Below, one piece after another: positions 18,803-27,911 of a DNA stretch of 64,000 bases; positions within the stretch are counted from its first letter, which is position 1, and every line of letters begins with the position of its first letter. The translations under genes were made by a program, and so were the position numbers. This DNA is from Moraxella oculi (GTDB lineage Bacteria > Pseudomonadota > Gammaproteobacteria > Pseudomonadales > Moraxellaceae): contig NZ_JAMBAQ010000001.1 in the NCBI RefSeq assembly GCF_023336735.1, positions 62,001 to 126,000 on the forward strand, given 5' to 3'. Under the pieces are notes generated by a model. The model did no database searches, had not been told where the DNA came from, and saw nothing but the letters and a program-made list of their open reading frames with translations.

Positions 18803-19104
18803 AACTCCAACACTCCATCAAAATCTGCTGTTTGTACCGCCTTTACCATCGTCAAGGCATTAACAATGGCATCATCTAATGACACGCCCTCTTTAAAGTT
18901 TGCCCATGCTTTTGGCAGGTCGTACAGTTCAAGTGATTGAATCATGCCATGGGCACGGCTTTGGCAATCATTTAATACAAGATGGCTTTGACTGGTAAAA
19001 TGAAATTGTACCAAATGATCAAAGCTTGCTAAGGTCAGCCCCAGTGCGATGGCTTCATAAGCAATCAATTCGCTGTCTGAGTGGATTGTGATTAAAAATT
19101 TCAT
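18799..19104 (-). CDS. tusC: Sulfur relay subunit, DsrF/TusC-like
   Basis: This small DsrE/F-fold protein of about 101 residues lies between tusD and tusE. Its C-terminal region LELYDLPKAWANFKEG and final FDGVLEF resemble the E. coli TusC segments LGLYDIEQCW and YDVILRF, so TusC is a better fit than TusB. The start at 19104 (MKFLITIHSDSE) matches the family N-terminus; the frame can be extended to a TTG at 19152 that overlaps the tusD stop. Sequence similarity is modest, so the assignment leans partly on gene order. Confidence 0.75.
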   Translation of the reverse strand: MKFLITIHSDSELIAYEAIALGLTLASFDHLVQFHFTSQSHLVLNDCQSRAHGMIQSLELYDLPKAWANFKEGVSLDDAIVNALTMVKAVQTADFDGVLEF

Positions 19105-19148
19105 GGTAAAAACTAGAATGTGAAAACGCTTGAAAATGATGCTTTTTG

Positions 19149-19529
19149 TCAAAACTGCATGACTTTGGTGTCATCTTTGATTTGCAAGGCAAGTTCTGAA
19201 AGCCCTACCAAACGAAATGGCTTACGCAGATTTTCGCCGTCCAAGCCATGTCTTTTGGCGTTGTCAGCGTCTGTTATTCCTCGAGCCAAAGCAGTGCTGA
19301 CACAGACAGGTAAGTCAAGTGAATATTCATCAGCAAGCATGACCCAGGCATCACTCACACTCATCACATCTGCAGTCTGCCACATCAGACGGTTGGCGGT
19401 ATGAGCACCATCACCATAAAAAAATACACGCACTTGCTCTTTATTATCAAGCAGCTGCCTTGCGACATTCACAGCGTCTTTGGCTGTGCGACTGTGTGGA
19501 TTTTTGGTAATGAGTAATAGGGTAGGCAT
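19149..19529 (-). CDS. tusD: Sulfur relay subunit TusD
   Basis: TusD is the sulfur-carrying subunit of the Tus complex. The catalytic cysteine lies in LPVCVSTALARGI (C76 from the chosen start), matching E. coli LNICVAAALRRGV, and FFYGDGAHTAN aligns with FFYREGVYNAN. The start at 19529 (MPTLLLITKN) fits the family; an upstream GTG at 19544 would add five residues. It heads the tusD-tusC-tusE operon and diverges from glnE. Confidence 0.9.
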   Translation of the reverse strand: MPTLLLITKNPHSRTAKDAVNVARQLLDNKEQVRVFFYGDGAHTANRLMWQTADVMSVSDAWVMLADEYSLDLPVCVSTALARGITDADNAKRHGLDGENLRKPFRLVGLSELALQIKDDTKVMQF

Positions 19530-19587
19530 GGCGATTTTGCTCACAATGATGGGTAAAAATCACATAAAAAATTATCTGATGATGCGT

Positions 19588-19593
19588 ATTATA
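19588..19593 (-). promoter_or_regulatory. Candidate -10 box for tusDCE
   Basis: A consensus TATAAT on the minus strand lies about 59 bases upstream of tusD. No convincing -35 is present. The glnE promoter on the other strand must lie in the same 127-bp gap. Confidence 0.35.
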
Positions 19594-19656
19594 GCCTAAA
19601 TTTTGGTGTAAAATGAGAAAATATTTTATGATGCCAAATGGGTTTAATGACTTACC

Positions 19657-22437
19657 ATGACCATGTTTATTCCAACTCAAATACAAATTGACACATTAAA
19701 GCTTGCCAGTCCCTTTGCGCATTCAATTTATCTGAAAAAAACAGCAGAGATTCAAGCATTCATCACAAATCATCCATTGGGCTGTGGTCTTACTACTCAA
19801 GGATTTGATCGCTTGATTGATGACTTTGTTGATCAAGTGAATGATGAAAGAATCATGGCAACACTTCGGCAGCTGCGTCAGCGACTCATGGTGCGTTGGA
19901 TATGGCAAGATGCACTGGGCATGATAACGCTTGAAACGCTCATGCAAGAGTTGTCTGATTTTGCCAATGCGTGCATTCGTTTTGTCAAAAATCATGTTTA
20001 TCATGGATTAACACAGCGTTACGGTGTGCCCATGACGATGGTCAATGGAAGAAAGCGGGTAGATGAATTTGCGGTAATTGCCATGGGTAAGCTTGGGGCA
20101 ATGGAGCTGAATTTGTCAAGTGATATTGACTTGATTTTTGTGCATAAAGGAGCGGGTGAGACAGATGTTGGTCAATTTGGCAAAAAAAGCATTGAAAATC
20201 AAAAATTCATGACGCATTTGGCTCGTGGTATCATTCGCCTGCTTGATGAAGTGCTGGCAGATGGCTTCGTTTTTCGGGCGGACATGCGTTTGCGTCCTTG
20301 GGGTGATGGTTCGCCATTGGTGATGACAGCGACCGCCCTGGAAAAATATTTTAACCAACATGGACGGACTTGGGAGCGGTTTGCCTGGCTTAAAGCGCGT
20401 GTGGTGAACGATCTTAGTGAGGAATTTTTAGATACGCTGTCAGATTTGCGTAAGAGTTTCGTGTATCGATATTACATTGATTATAGTGCATTTGGTGCTT
20501 TACGAGAGATGAAATCACTCATCGTAGCACAGCAGACGCAGCGTCAAGATTTGGATAATATTAAATTGGGCGTGGGAGGGATTCGAGATATTGAATTCAT
20601 CGTGCAGTCGTTCATGCTGATTTATGGTGGGCATCAAGCAGCATTGGGTGAAAACTTATCTTGTTTGGATGGCATTACTGCCTTGATGAGATTTGGGTAT
20701 TTGGATGCTGATGAGGCGATGGACTTGGCAAATGCCTATCGGTTCTTGCGAAGGCTTGAACATGCCATTCAAGCACGCCATGATGAGCAAACTCAAAAAC
20801 TGCCACAGGACGAACAGGAGCTTTTGGCAATCGCAAGTGTGCTGAATTTTGAGAGTTTGGAAGAGTTTCGTCAAGTACTAGATGGGCATCGCCAAAGAGT
20901 ATCGGTGCCTTTTGATAGAATGATTACCGACCGCCAAAGCCCTGCTCAAAACATGAAAGAGATGACAAGTGCTTGGCAAGAACTGCAAGAATGCCTAAAT
21001 GATGACAGTGTGCGGCTGCTAAAAGAATTTTATGGATCTAAGCTGGTAAAAAGTCTGGAAGCTGAGCCAAAATCTCGCTTGGATGCAGCTTACCCCATCA
21101 TCATGCATGCCTTACTAGAACATGCCAAACAAGATGGTGTGGCACAAGCAGATCTGGCTGTACCAAGATTGATTGCACTGCTTGAATCAATCTGTCGCAG
21201 ATCCATTTATTTGGTGATGCTTGCCGAAAATCCCAACGCCACCATCGCCTTGGTGCCGATGCTCTCAGCCAGTCGCTGGATTGCCCAAGAGTTGGCACTG
21301 TATCCAATGTTGCTTGATAATTTTCTACAAAAGCGCTATCTGCATTTGCCAAATAAAGATGAGCTTGCTGACATTTTACGCCAAAGTTTGCTTCGAGTGG
21401 AGAGGTTTGATGATGAAGGATATTTGGCCGCCATTCGGTTATTTAAAAAAACGCAAGTTCTGGCAGTGGCATCGGCAGATGTACTTGGGCTTCGCCATAT
21501 CATGAAAGTGTCTGACAGCTTGACTTTCATTGCCGAAATGGTGCTTGAATCGGCATTGTATCGTGCTTTTGATGAGTTGGCTGCTAAGCATGGTTACCCA
21601 TTACGACAAAACGGTGAGCGAGCCAGTCATGTACACATGGGTTTTGCCATCATTGGCTATGGTAAGCTTGGGGGCATTGAGATGAGTTATGCGTCCGATT
21701 TGGATGTGGTGTTTTTACACAGCATCAATGAGCAAGCTGATACAGATGGTGCTAAGCCAGTCAGTGGCATGAAGTTTGCTTCTCGTTTGGTGCAAAAGAT
21801 TCTAAGCTATCTGACCACGCAAACCAGAGATGGCAGGGTGTATGAGCTTGATATGCGTCTGCGACCATCGGGCAATGCTGGCGTGATGATTGGCTCGGTT
21901 CAAGCGTTTGAACGATATCAGACTCAAAAAGCATGGGCATGGGAGCATCAAGCATTGGTGCGTGCAAGAGGGGTTGCGGGCGATGCGTCAGTGCTGTCTG
22001 CTTTTGATGACATTCGCCAAGATGTTCTGATTAAGTGGCGAGACATTGAGCAGGTGCGTACCGATGTTCAGCAAATGCGTCAAAAGATGCAAAGCCATCT
22101 AGGCACACAAGGTGATCAGTCACATCAGTTTCATCTTAAACAAGACTTTGGCGGCTTGGTGGATATTGAATTTTTGGCACAGTTTTTGGTATTGGCTTAT
22201 GCACACCAATACCCCAATCTTGCCATTTGGTCGGATAATGTGCGTATTTTTGAAGAGGTGGCAAAAACAGATTTGTTAAGCGATGTGTGGTGTGAGAAGC
22301 TCACAGACACCTATCTACTGCTTCGCAAGGCAACGCATGAACTGGCTTTGTCCGACAAAAAAGCGATTGTTGATGATGAGGCTTGGCAGGACAGTAGGGC
22401 GTTCGTATGTCAAGTGTGGCAGTCGGTCTTTGGGTAG
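19657..22437 (+). CDS. glnE: Bifunctional glutamine synthetase adenylyltransferase/adenylyl-removing enzyme
   Basis: GlnE attaches AMP to glutamine synthetase when nitrogen is plentiful and removes it when it is scarce. Both nucleotidyltransferase domains are intact: the N-terminal deadenylylase has GKLGAMELNLSSDIDL (G144 to about L159, Asp pair D156/D158) and the C-terminal adenylylase has GKLGGIEMSYASDLDV (from G669, Asp pair D681/D683). Between them is the long helical linker domain with R-rich GGIRDIEF. The length of 926 residues matches the family (E. coli 946). It is monocistronic and convergent with the glycosyltransferase cluster; no PII or glnA gene is in the window. Confidence 0.95.
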   Translation: MTMFIPTQIQIDTLKLASPFAHSIYLKKTAEIQAFITNHPLGCGLTTQGFDRLIDDFVDQVNDERIMATLRQLRQRLMVRWIWQDALGMITLETLMQELSDFANACIRFVKNHVYHGLTQRYGVPMTMVNGRKRVDEFAVIAMGKLGAMELNLSSDIDLIFVHKGAGETDVGQFGKKSIENQKFMTHLARGIIRLLDEVLADGFVFRADMRLRPWGDGSPLVMTATALEKYFNQHGRTWERFAWLKARVVNDLSEEFLDTLSDLRKSFVYRYYIDYSAFGALREMKSLIVAQQTQRQDLDNIKLGVGGIRDIEFIVQSFMLIYGGHQAALGENLSCLDGITALMRFGYLDADEAMDLANAYRFLRRLEHAIQARHDEQTQKLPQDEQELLAIASVLNFESLEEFRQVLDGHRQRVSVPFDRMITDRQSPAQNMKEMTSAWQELQECLNDDSVRLLKEFYGSKLVKSLEAEPKSRLDAAYPIIMHALLEHAKQDGVAQADLAVPRLIALLESICRRSIYLVMLAENPNATIALVPMLSASRWIAQELALYPMLLDNFLQKRYLHLPNKDELADILRQSLLRVERFDDEGYLAAIRLFKKTQVLAVASADVLGLRHIMKVSDSLTFIAEMVLESALYRAFDELAAKHGYPLRQNGERASHVHMGFAIIGYGKLGGIEMSYASDLDVVFLHSINEQADTDGAKPVSGMKFASRLVQKILSYLTTQTRDGRVYELDMRLRPSGNAGVMIGSVQAFERYQTQKAWAWEHQALVRARGVAGDASVLSAFDDIRQDVLIKWRDIEQVRTDVQQMRQKMQSHLGTQGDQSHQFHLKQDFGGLVDIEFLAQFLVLAYAHQYPNLAIWSDNVRIFEEVAKTDLLSDVWCEKLTDTYLLLRKATHELALSDKKAIVDDEAWQDSRAFVCQVWQSVFG

Positions 22438-22523
22438 GGTGCTGGCTTGATTACTTGGCAGTCTCATTAACAATCATCTTTTTGGTGAGTTGTGGTAGAT
22501 TGGCTTTGTATATTAAGAACCAC

Positions 22524-23315
22524 TCACTTGAATTCAATGTTACTAGAAAAAACCAAATGATGAGCTTGCATCATCAGTCGTTTGCCCTCCCTTTTGACTT
22601 TTTGAGCGAATGACAATTTTGCCTTATCGCCTTTAAGGACTAGGCGGTTTTGTTGGCGTTCCTTTTCTAGATCGCTATTAATCGCTTGATGATTGGGCAG
22701 TCGGTCGCTTTGGATACATAAAGCGGGAGTCAGTTGGTACACTTTTAAGCTTGGCTCTCGGCTTAAAAAACACTCAAACATGAGGTGATCTATCGGCTTG
22801 GCTTGATGTTTGAATGATTCTTGCACATAGTTTATCAAAGCTTTCGCCATGTCTTGATGAATGATGTATCCAGCAGTCCCTAAGTTGGCTTGTTTAAGCT
22901 GTCTGATTGAGCGGTGTTGATGATGATGAATGGCTTTTGCCAGCATCAACTTGTCAAAAAAATGCTCCAGCTTAATCAGCCTGCACTCATCAATAATCCA
23001 GTCGCTATTGCTTAAAAATTGATCAGCATGTTCGCCCAAATGCACATCATCTTCAAAGATGCCAATATGACTGTCGTTATTATCGATCATTTTTTGCCAT
23101 AAGCACAGATGGCTAAATAAACAAGCATACTCGCCTTTGGTTAGGGTGTCATGCGAAATGTTGATTTGAAATTTTTCTGCCAAGCTGGATAATTGATTGG
23201 GTGTAACTGCATCAAAAAACTCAAAATCAATGCAATGTTTGCCAAACTCATGACTGATGTGTTCTCGTCTTTGGCTGGCGGTCGTCAGACTGATGACATG
23301 GTTATTTAGTTTCAT
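22524..23315 (-). CDS. LOS glycosyltransferase family 25 (copy A)
   Basis: This 263-residue GT25 (LpsA/Lgt2-type) enzyme likely adds galactose or glucose to the outer LOS chain at the cytoplasmic face. It has the family N-terminus (HVISLTTASQRREH), the SHLCLWQKMI segment and the acidic IFEDDV motif. Its first 36 or so residues are nearly identical to those of the next gene upstream, while the rest is much less similar, so this is an old duplication with a recently homogenised start. It is last in a four-gene minus-strand cluster; its start overlaps the upstream gene's stop by 4 bases. Confidence 0.87.
   Translation of the reverse strand: MKLNNHVISLTTASQRREHISHEFGKHCIDFEFFDAVTPNQLSSLAEKFQINISHDTLTKGEYACLFSHLCLWQKMIDNNDSHIGIFEDDVHLGEHADQFLSNSDWIIDECRLIKLEHFFDKLMLAKAIHHHQHRSIRQLKQANLGTAGYIIHQDMAKALINYVQESFKHQAKPIDHLMFECFLSREPSLKVYQLTPALCIQSDRLPNHQAINSDLEKERQQNRLVLKGDKAKLSFAQKVKREGKRLMMQAHHLVFSSNIEFK
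23198..23306. repeat. 109-bp direct repeat, copy in GT25 gene A
   Basis: This segment matches 23965-24073 at 104 of 109 positions by direct comparison and covers the first ~36 codons of the gene. The five differences are all transitions. Confidence 0.9.
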
Positions 23316-24076
23316 GGTCTAAATTCCAATTTGGTTTGTTGCAACTGGTCTTTTAGCTGTATGAAAGGTCGTTTGAGTTCTCGTACCAGTTTTTGCATGA
23401 GGGTCAGATTTTTGGTTGTTACATGCTCTCGCCACTGTAAATGTGTGGAGAATTTTTGATGATCGGGGTATAAAATGCAGTCTTGAATACATAATACAGG
23501 GTTGAGCTGATGAATGGGAATGAGATGCTTGTTAAGCACGGTATTAAATAAGTACTGATCGATGTGGTCGAGATGGTCTAGGGTTAAGATATGATCGTAC
23601 AATTTTTTGGCGGCATCTTTTGATAAAATATAGCCACCAGCACCAATGTGTATAGACTGCAATGTGGACAGTTGATGACCATGCTTTAAAGTGATGGGGT
23701 TTTTTAATAATGCTTTTTTTGCGGTTTTTTCAATCTTAATCAAGCCTGAATCTTTGGGTATCCAAGTGGTATCGGTTAAGAATGAATGAGCATCTCGGCT
23801 TAAATAGACATCATCTTCAAAAATGGCGATGTGTGGCATGTCGTCATCAATCGCTTTTTTCCATAAGCAGACATGACTGCACAGGCAGCTCAGTTCGTAT
23901 TCACTCAACTGATGCTTGCTGTTCAAATCAATGTCCAACCGTTGGGCGGTATCTTTCAGACTGCTGGGCGTAACCGCATCAAAAAACTCAAAATCAATGC
24001 AATGTTTGCCAAACTCATGATTGATGTGTTCTCGTCTTTGGCTGGCGGTCGTCAGGCTGATGACATGATTATTCAT
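23312..24076 (-). CDS. LOS glycosyltransferase family 25 (copy B)
   Basis: A 254-residue GT25 paralogue of the following gene with the same N-terminus, SHVCLWKKAI and the IFEDDV motif at the same place. After about residue 38 it diverges strongly, including the acceptor-facing C-terminal half, so the two enzymes probably use different acceptors or linkages. Its stop overlaps the start of copy A by 4 bases. There is no homopolymer or tetranucleotide tract inside the gene that would suggest slipped-strand phase variation. Function is assigned from family and cluster context only. Confidence 0.87.
   Translation of the reverse strand: MNNHVISLTTASQRREHINHEFGKHCIDFEFFDAVTPSSLKDTAQRLDIDLNSKHQLSEYELSCLCSHVCLWKKAIDDDMPHIAIFEDDVYLSRDAHSFLTDTTWIPKDSGLIKIEKTAKKALLKNPITLKHGHQLSTLQSIHIGAGGYILSKDAAKKLYDHILTLDHLDHIDQYLFNTVLNKHLIPIHQLNPVLCIQDCILYPDHQKFSTHLQWREHVTTKNLTLMQKLVRELKRPFIQLKDQLQQTKLEFRP
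23965..24073. repeat. 109-bp direct repeat, copy in GT25 gene B
   Basis: Partner of 23198-23306, 767 bp apart in the same orientation. Recombination between the two would delete one gene and leave a single in-frame GT25 gene. Confidence 0.9.
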
Positions 24077-24132
24077 GTTTTAAATTCCGTGTCAATATAT
24101 GAGTATGCTGATTTGGTGGTTAAAGAGCTGGA

Positions 24133-24963
24133 TTAACTTTCACGCCTAGCTTTTTTGCTTAAAAATTTATCATGATTGACATTGATTTGTCTTTTGACGC
24201 CCATGCGTACGGCCTTGATGGTTCTGATGCCCAGTTTGAGTTGTTCAATGATGCGGTTTTTTTTAAATAAACATCGATGCCAAAAGTTAGGAGAGATGGC
24301 AACGGTGTTTTGAATCGCTCCAATGAGTGATTTTGGTGGCATTTCCACTGGAATGCCATAATCAGGGCAAATCACCTCTTGGAGTAAGGCGGCAGGTTCG
24401 ATTTGGGCAACTTTTAAACCTGTGTGTCCATAGATGAACGCATCGGCAAGACCAAGTGTTTTTTCAGCTTTGTGGAGCAGTTTTTTCGCTCCGTTTGGGT
24501 AGATGAGATAGCCACCTGTGCCGCTTTTTTCTAGGTAAAGATGATACAGATGATACTCGTCATTTAATAATGCCTGAAAAGGGGTTTTGCTGACAATTTT
24601 ATTTCTAGGTTGTACTTCAAGATTGATAAGATCGATATTAGCTGCCAATTGGCAGCCTTCAATCTGCGATAACAGTTTAGCAAAATCATGTACCAGTACC
24701 GCATCATCTTCTAAAATGACGGCTGCTTGATTCGTCATGACGACCTTTTCCCACGCTTTTTTATGACTTAAAAAGCATGCCATTTCAGTTTGTTTCATCA
24801 GCCGTTGCCCGTGTCGAATATGACGCTGATAAAAATCGGCTGAAACATCTTCCACTGATACGGCAGCCAATCGCTCAAACTTCAAGCCAAGCTTGGCGAA
24901 TTGACGCTTCTGTAACGCCAGTCTGTCGGTGGATTGTTCTAAATTGATGATATAAATGTTCAT
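24133..24963 (-). CDS. LOS glycosyltransferase family 25 (third, distinct)
   Basis: A 276-residue GT25 protein with MNIYIINLEQSTDRLALQ at the start, the CFLSHKKAWEKV segment and VILEDDAVL acidic motif. It is only distantly like the two downstream copies and lacks their repeated 5' end. The basic C-terminal tail (Arg/Lys-rich last 30 residues) may contact the membrane surface. It lies 8 bases after the GT2 gene, so the four genes form one operon that presumably builds the outer core of a short-chain LOS. Confidence 0.87.
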   Translation of the reverse strand: MNIYIINLEQSTDRLALQKRQFAKLGLKFERLAAVSVEDVSADFYQRHIRHGQRLMKQTEMACFLSHKKAWEKVVMTNQAAVILEDDAVLVHDFAKLLSQIEGCQLAANIDLINLEVQPRNKIVSKTPFQALLNDEYHLYHLYLEKSGTGGYLIYPNGAKKLLHKAEKTLGLADAFIYGHTGLKVAQIEPAALLQEVICPDYGIPVEMPPKSLIGAIQNTVAISPNFWHRCLFKKNRIIEQLKLGIRTIKAVRMGVKRQINVNHDKFLSKKARRES

Positions 24964-24970
24964 GATGAAG

Positions 24971-25732
24971 TCATCTTAAATGATTTTTTTGCCAAAGCAA
25001 CAGATATTTATTGAAAGTATATTGGCAAAATATTAGGGAATAAGCAAGCCCATATTTGCCCTGTAAAAATCGCCCATCAAAAACATATTGACGCAAAAAC
25101 TGCCACAAAGGATTGATGAGTATGGCCAAGAAAGTCGTTCTTTTGCCTTTTTGGTGCTGTTCATCTGCCCAAATTTGAGCATACTGTAAGCGTTTTTCTA
25201 ATAAAAATGAGAGGGTTGGGGCGGTGTGATGATTTAAAAATCCTGCCAAACTTGCTGTTTTTGCTCCTGTGATGTCCAAGGATTCATGCACACGCAAATC
25301 GTTAAAGCCAAAAGAGCTTGGAAACAATCGCCAGTAAGATTTTACGCCCCAGTATGGATTGTCAATTTGATGACCAGCAATGAAATCCAATCGTCTAAGA
25401 CCATAAACCGTATTGTCAGGTTTGGTGTGAATGATTTGTAAAATGCTTTGTTTTAATTGGGAAGTGATTTCTTCATCAGCATCCAATGCCAAAATCCAAT
25501 CGCCGGTTGCATGACTTTGGGCGATTTGGCGTTGTCTGCCAAAGCCTTGCCAGTCATTATTGACAAACCATTTAGCATGGTACTGTTCAGCAATCTGCCG
25601 ACTGCCATCACTGCTGCCACTATCTAGAATGATGATTTCATCTGCCAAGCCACCTAGAGCGGGCAAAGAGATGGCGAGATTGTGTGCTTCGTCCTTGACA
25701 ATCATGACGACAGATAAAGAGGGGTTTTTCAT
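24971..25732 (-). CDS. Glycosyltransferase family 2, WaaE/KdtX/LgtF-like
   Basis: A 253-residue GT2 enzyme with the nucleotide-sugar-binding start LSVVMIVKDEAHNL, the DSGSSDGS motif and ALDADEEI (DxD). The pattern WQGFGRQRQIAQ and the C-terminal YAQIWADEQHQKGKRTT...FLRQYVFDGRF are typical of beta-1,4-glucosyltransferases acting on inner-core Kdo or heptose. It is first in the LOS gene cluster and is likely to act before the GT25 enzymes. A short hydrophobic C-terminal segment suggests membrane association. Confidence 0.88.
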   Translation of the reverse strand: MKNPSLSVVMIVKDEAHNLAISLPALGGLADEIIILDSGSSDGSRQIAEQYHAKWFVNNDWQGFGRQRQIAQSHATGDWILALDADEEITSQLKQSILQIIHTKPDNTVYGLRRLDFIAGHQIDNPYWGVKSYWRLFPSSFGFNDLRVHESLDITGAKTASLAGFLNHHTAPTLSFLLEKRLQYAQIWADEQHQKGKRTTFLAILINPLWQFLRQYVFDGRFLQGKYGLAYSLIFCQYTFNKYLLLWQKNHLR

Positions 25733-26098
25733 GGTGGATCATCAATAAAATTTGCTTCATTATACTCATTATTAGCCAAAAATTTAAGTATCAGATGATA
25801 ATTTTTGAAGTTGAAGATTGGATGGTGTCCAAAATCTCATACGCCCTGCGATGAAATGCTTGTCAAAGTTCATGACCTGTGTGTCATTGTGAATGCCATA
25901 ATTTTTTTTAAAAGTCATGTATTTTTTTTGGTGGATTTGATGACAAGGTGCTTATTTTATGGTGATTTTATATGAATATTGGGAAAAAAATTCATGAAAT
26001 TGGTAAAAAAATGTCGTGAATTTTGTTAAGATATTTTTATTAAGATGTCGACCATCATCTTGATTGATGGCTTATTGAAAAATGTAAGAATGGTGATC
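25733..26098. promoter_or_regulatory. Divergent gap before leuA
   Basis: About 366 bp separate the LOS cluster and leuA. It is A+T-rich with two T8 tracts (about 25910-25935). I see no consensus promoter and no leucine-rich leader peptide; a 13-codon frame there has only two or three Leu codons. An 11-bp hairpin is listed separately. Confidence 0.4.
25987..26024 (+). promoter_or_regulatory. Hairpin in the leuA leader
   Basis: An 11-bp stem (25987-25997 with 26014-26024, one G-U pair) closes a 16-nt A-rich loop and ends in TTTT, about 75 bases before leuA. It could be an attenuator or a stability element; the U tract is short. Confidence 0.35.
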
Positions 26099-27826
26099 AT
26101 GTCAGTATCAAAAATTATCCCAAAAAATCCAGCATTTAATCATAACAAATACCGCCCTTTTGATTTTGCACCGCATCTGCCTGATCGTACTTGGTGCGAT
26201 AAACGCATTGATAAAGCACCCATTTGGGCAAGCGTTGATTTAAGAGATGGTAATCAGGCTTTGATTGATCCGATGACCATTGAGCAAAAATTAAAATTCT
26301 TCAAGCTTTTGGTGGCGGTTGGGTTTAAGCAGATAGAAATCGGCTTTCCATCGGCTTCTCAGATTGAGTTTGATTTTACTCGTCTACTCATTGAGGGCGG
26401 TCATGTGCCTGATGATGTTACGATACAAGTTTTGGTTCAATCTCGCAAGCATTTGATTGAGCGTACTTTTGAAAGTCTGCAAGGCGCAAAAAAAGCCATC
26501 ATTCATGTTTATAATTCTACCTCCAAAGTTCAAAGAGATAAAGTATATCAGCTTGATAAGCAAGGTATTAAGTCAATCGCAGTGGCTGGTGCGACTTGGG
26601 TTAAAGAGATTGCCCAGCACTATCCTGACACTCTATGGATCTTTGAATACAGTCCAGAGAGCTTTAGCCAAACAGAGACTGACTTTGCCATAGAAGTCTG
26701 CCAAGCGGTGTGCGATGTCTGGCAACCTGCCATTGGGCAACAAGTGATTTTAAATCTGCCTGCCACCGTGGAAGCCAGCACGCCAAACCTATATGCCGAT
26801 CAGATTGAGTATTTTTGTCGGCATTTGCCCAGTAGGCAAGATGTGATCATCAGTTTGCACACCCATAATGATCGTGGCTGTGGCGTGGCGGCGAGTGAGC
26901 TTGGTGTCATGGCGGGGGCCGACCGTGTGGAAGGAACGCTATTGGGCAATGGAGAGCGTACTGGAAACATGGACATCTTGACGATGGCGATGAATCTATA
27001 TACTCAAGGCATAGACCCAGAGCTTGATTTGTCGCAGATGAGTGCGATTGTGCAAGTGGCGACCGAATGCACCAATCTGCCTGTACATCCACGCCATGCT
27101 TATGTGGGTGATTTGGTGTTTACGGCATTTAGTGGCTCACATCAAGATGCCATTAAAAAGTCGCTCAATCATGATGATCAGCACCCAAAATCTAAGATTT
27201 ATTGGGAAGTACCATACTTACCCATTGATCCTGCTGATATTGGACGAGGTTATCAAGAGTTGGTGCGCATCAATAGCCAGTCTGGAAAAGGTGGGGTGGC
27301 GTATGTTTTGCAACAACATTATGGTTTTGATTTGCCCAGATGGACGCAAATTGACTTTGCTAAAGTGGTACAAAGACAAGCTGAATCGTTGGCAAGGGAG
27401 CTAAAAAATGAAGAGTTGCTAAATATGTTTACTCAGACTTTTTTAAGCCAAGAAATCTTTAAATTGAGCGATTATCAAATCAACAATAAAGGCAGTGAAG
27501 TGTTTTTTGATGGTCAAGTCAGCGTTCTTAATACCGTACTACACATCAATGGTCGAGGTAATGGTGCGTTGTCCGCTTTCATTGATGGCTTGGTTACCGC
27601 CACCAATAAAAATATTCATGTAACCAACTATTCAGAACACGCCATCAATACCCAAATGACACCCAGCATGCTTCAGGATTTTGGAGAGAATCAGACCAAC
27701 TCAACCGCCGCCGCCTATGTGCAGCTTAATGTCGAAGGGGAGATATATTCAGGAGTTGGTGTGTGTAACAGTACCTTATCCGCCATGCTAAAATCCGCCT
27801 TGTCAGCCTTATCCCAAGCATGGTGA
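26099..27826 (+). CDS. leuA: 2-isopropylmalate synthase (long type)
   Basis: LeuA condenses acetyl-CoA with 2-oxoisovalerate, the first committed step of leucine synthesis, using the keto acid made by ilvD. The catalytic barrel is clear: SVDLRDGNQAL with the catalytic Arg-Asp pair, HTHNDRGCGVAASELG with metal-binding His residues, GNGERTGN, and a C-terminal allosteric leucine-binding region. The N-terminus KYRPFDFAPHLPDRTWCDKRI marks the long, type-2 class also found in actinobacteria, here about 575 residues. The frame extends to 26045, but the ATG at 26099 (MSVSKIIPKNPAF) fits the family better; ATG 26090 is also possible. Confidence 0.93.
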   Translation: MSVSKIIPKNPAFNHNKYRPFDFAPHLPDRTWCDKRIDKAPIWASVDLRDGNQALIDPMTIEQKLKFFKLLVAVGFKQIEIGFPSASQIEFDFTRLLIEGGHVPDDVTIQVLVQSRKHLIERTFESLQGAKKAIIHVYNSTSKVQRDKVYQLDKQGIKSIAVAGATWVKEIAQHYPDTLWIFEYSPESFSQTETDFAIEVCQAVCDVWQPAIGQQVILNLPATVEASTPNLYADQIEYFCRHLPSRQDVIISLHTHNDRGCGVAASELGVMAGADRVEGTLLGNGERTGNMDILTMAMNLYTQGIDPELDLSQMSAIVQVATECTNLPVHPRHAYVGDLVFTAFSGSHQDAIKKSLNHDDQHPKSKIYWEVPYLPIDPADIGRGYQELVRINSQSGKGGVAYVLQQHYGFDLPRWTQIDFAKVVQRQAESLARELKNEELLNMFTQTFLSQEIFKLSDYQINNKGSEVFFDGQVSVLNTVLHINGRGNGALSAFIDGLVTATNKNIHVTNYSEHAINTQMTPSMLQDFGENQTNSTAAAYVQLNVEGEIYSGVGVCNSTLSAMLKSALSALSQAW

Positions 27827-27869
27827 GTGTTGGTGATGTTGATGATGAAATGTGAGCTGGCTAAGCGGA

Positions 27870-27896
27870 CTGTTGTGTCAAAACATGCCACAACAG
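27870..27896. terminator. Hairpin between leuA and the TerD-domain gene
   Basis: A perfect 8-bp stem (CTGTTGTG with CACAACAG) encloses an 11-nt loop between convergent genes. There is no T run, so it is a weak terminator call. Confidence 0.35.
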
Positions 27897-27911
27897 CCAA
27901 CTGATCTTAAT

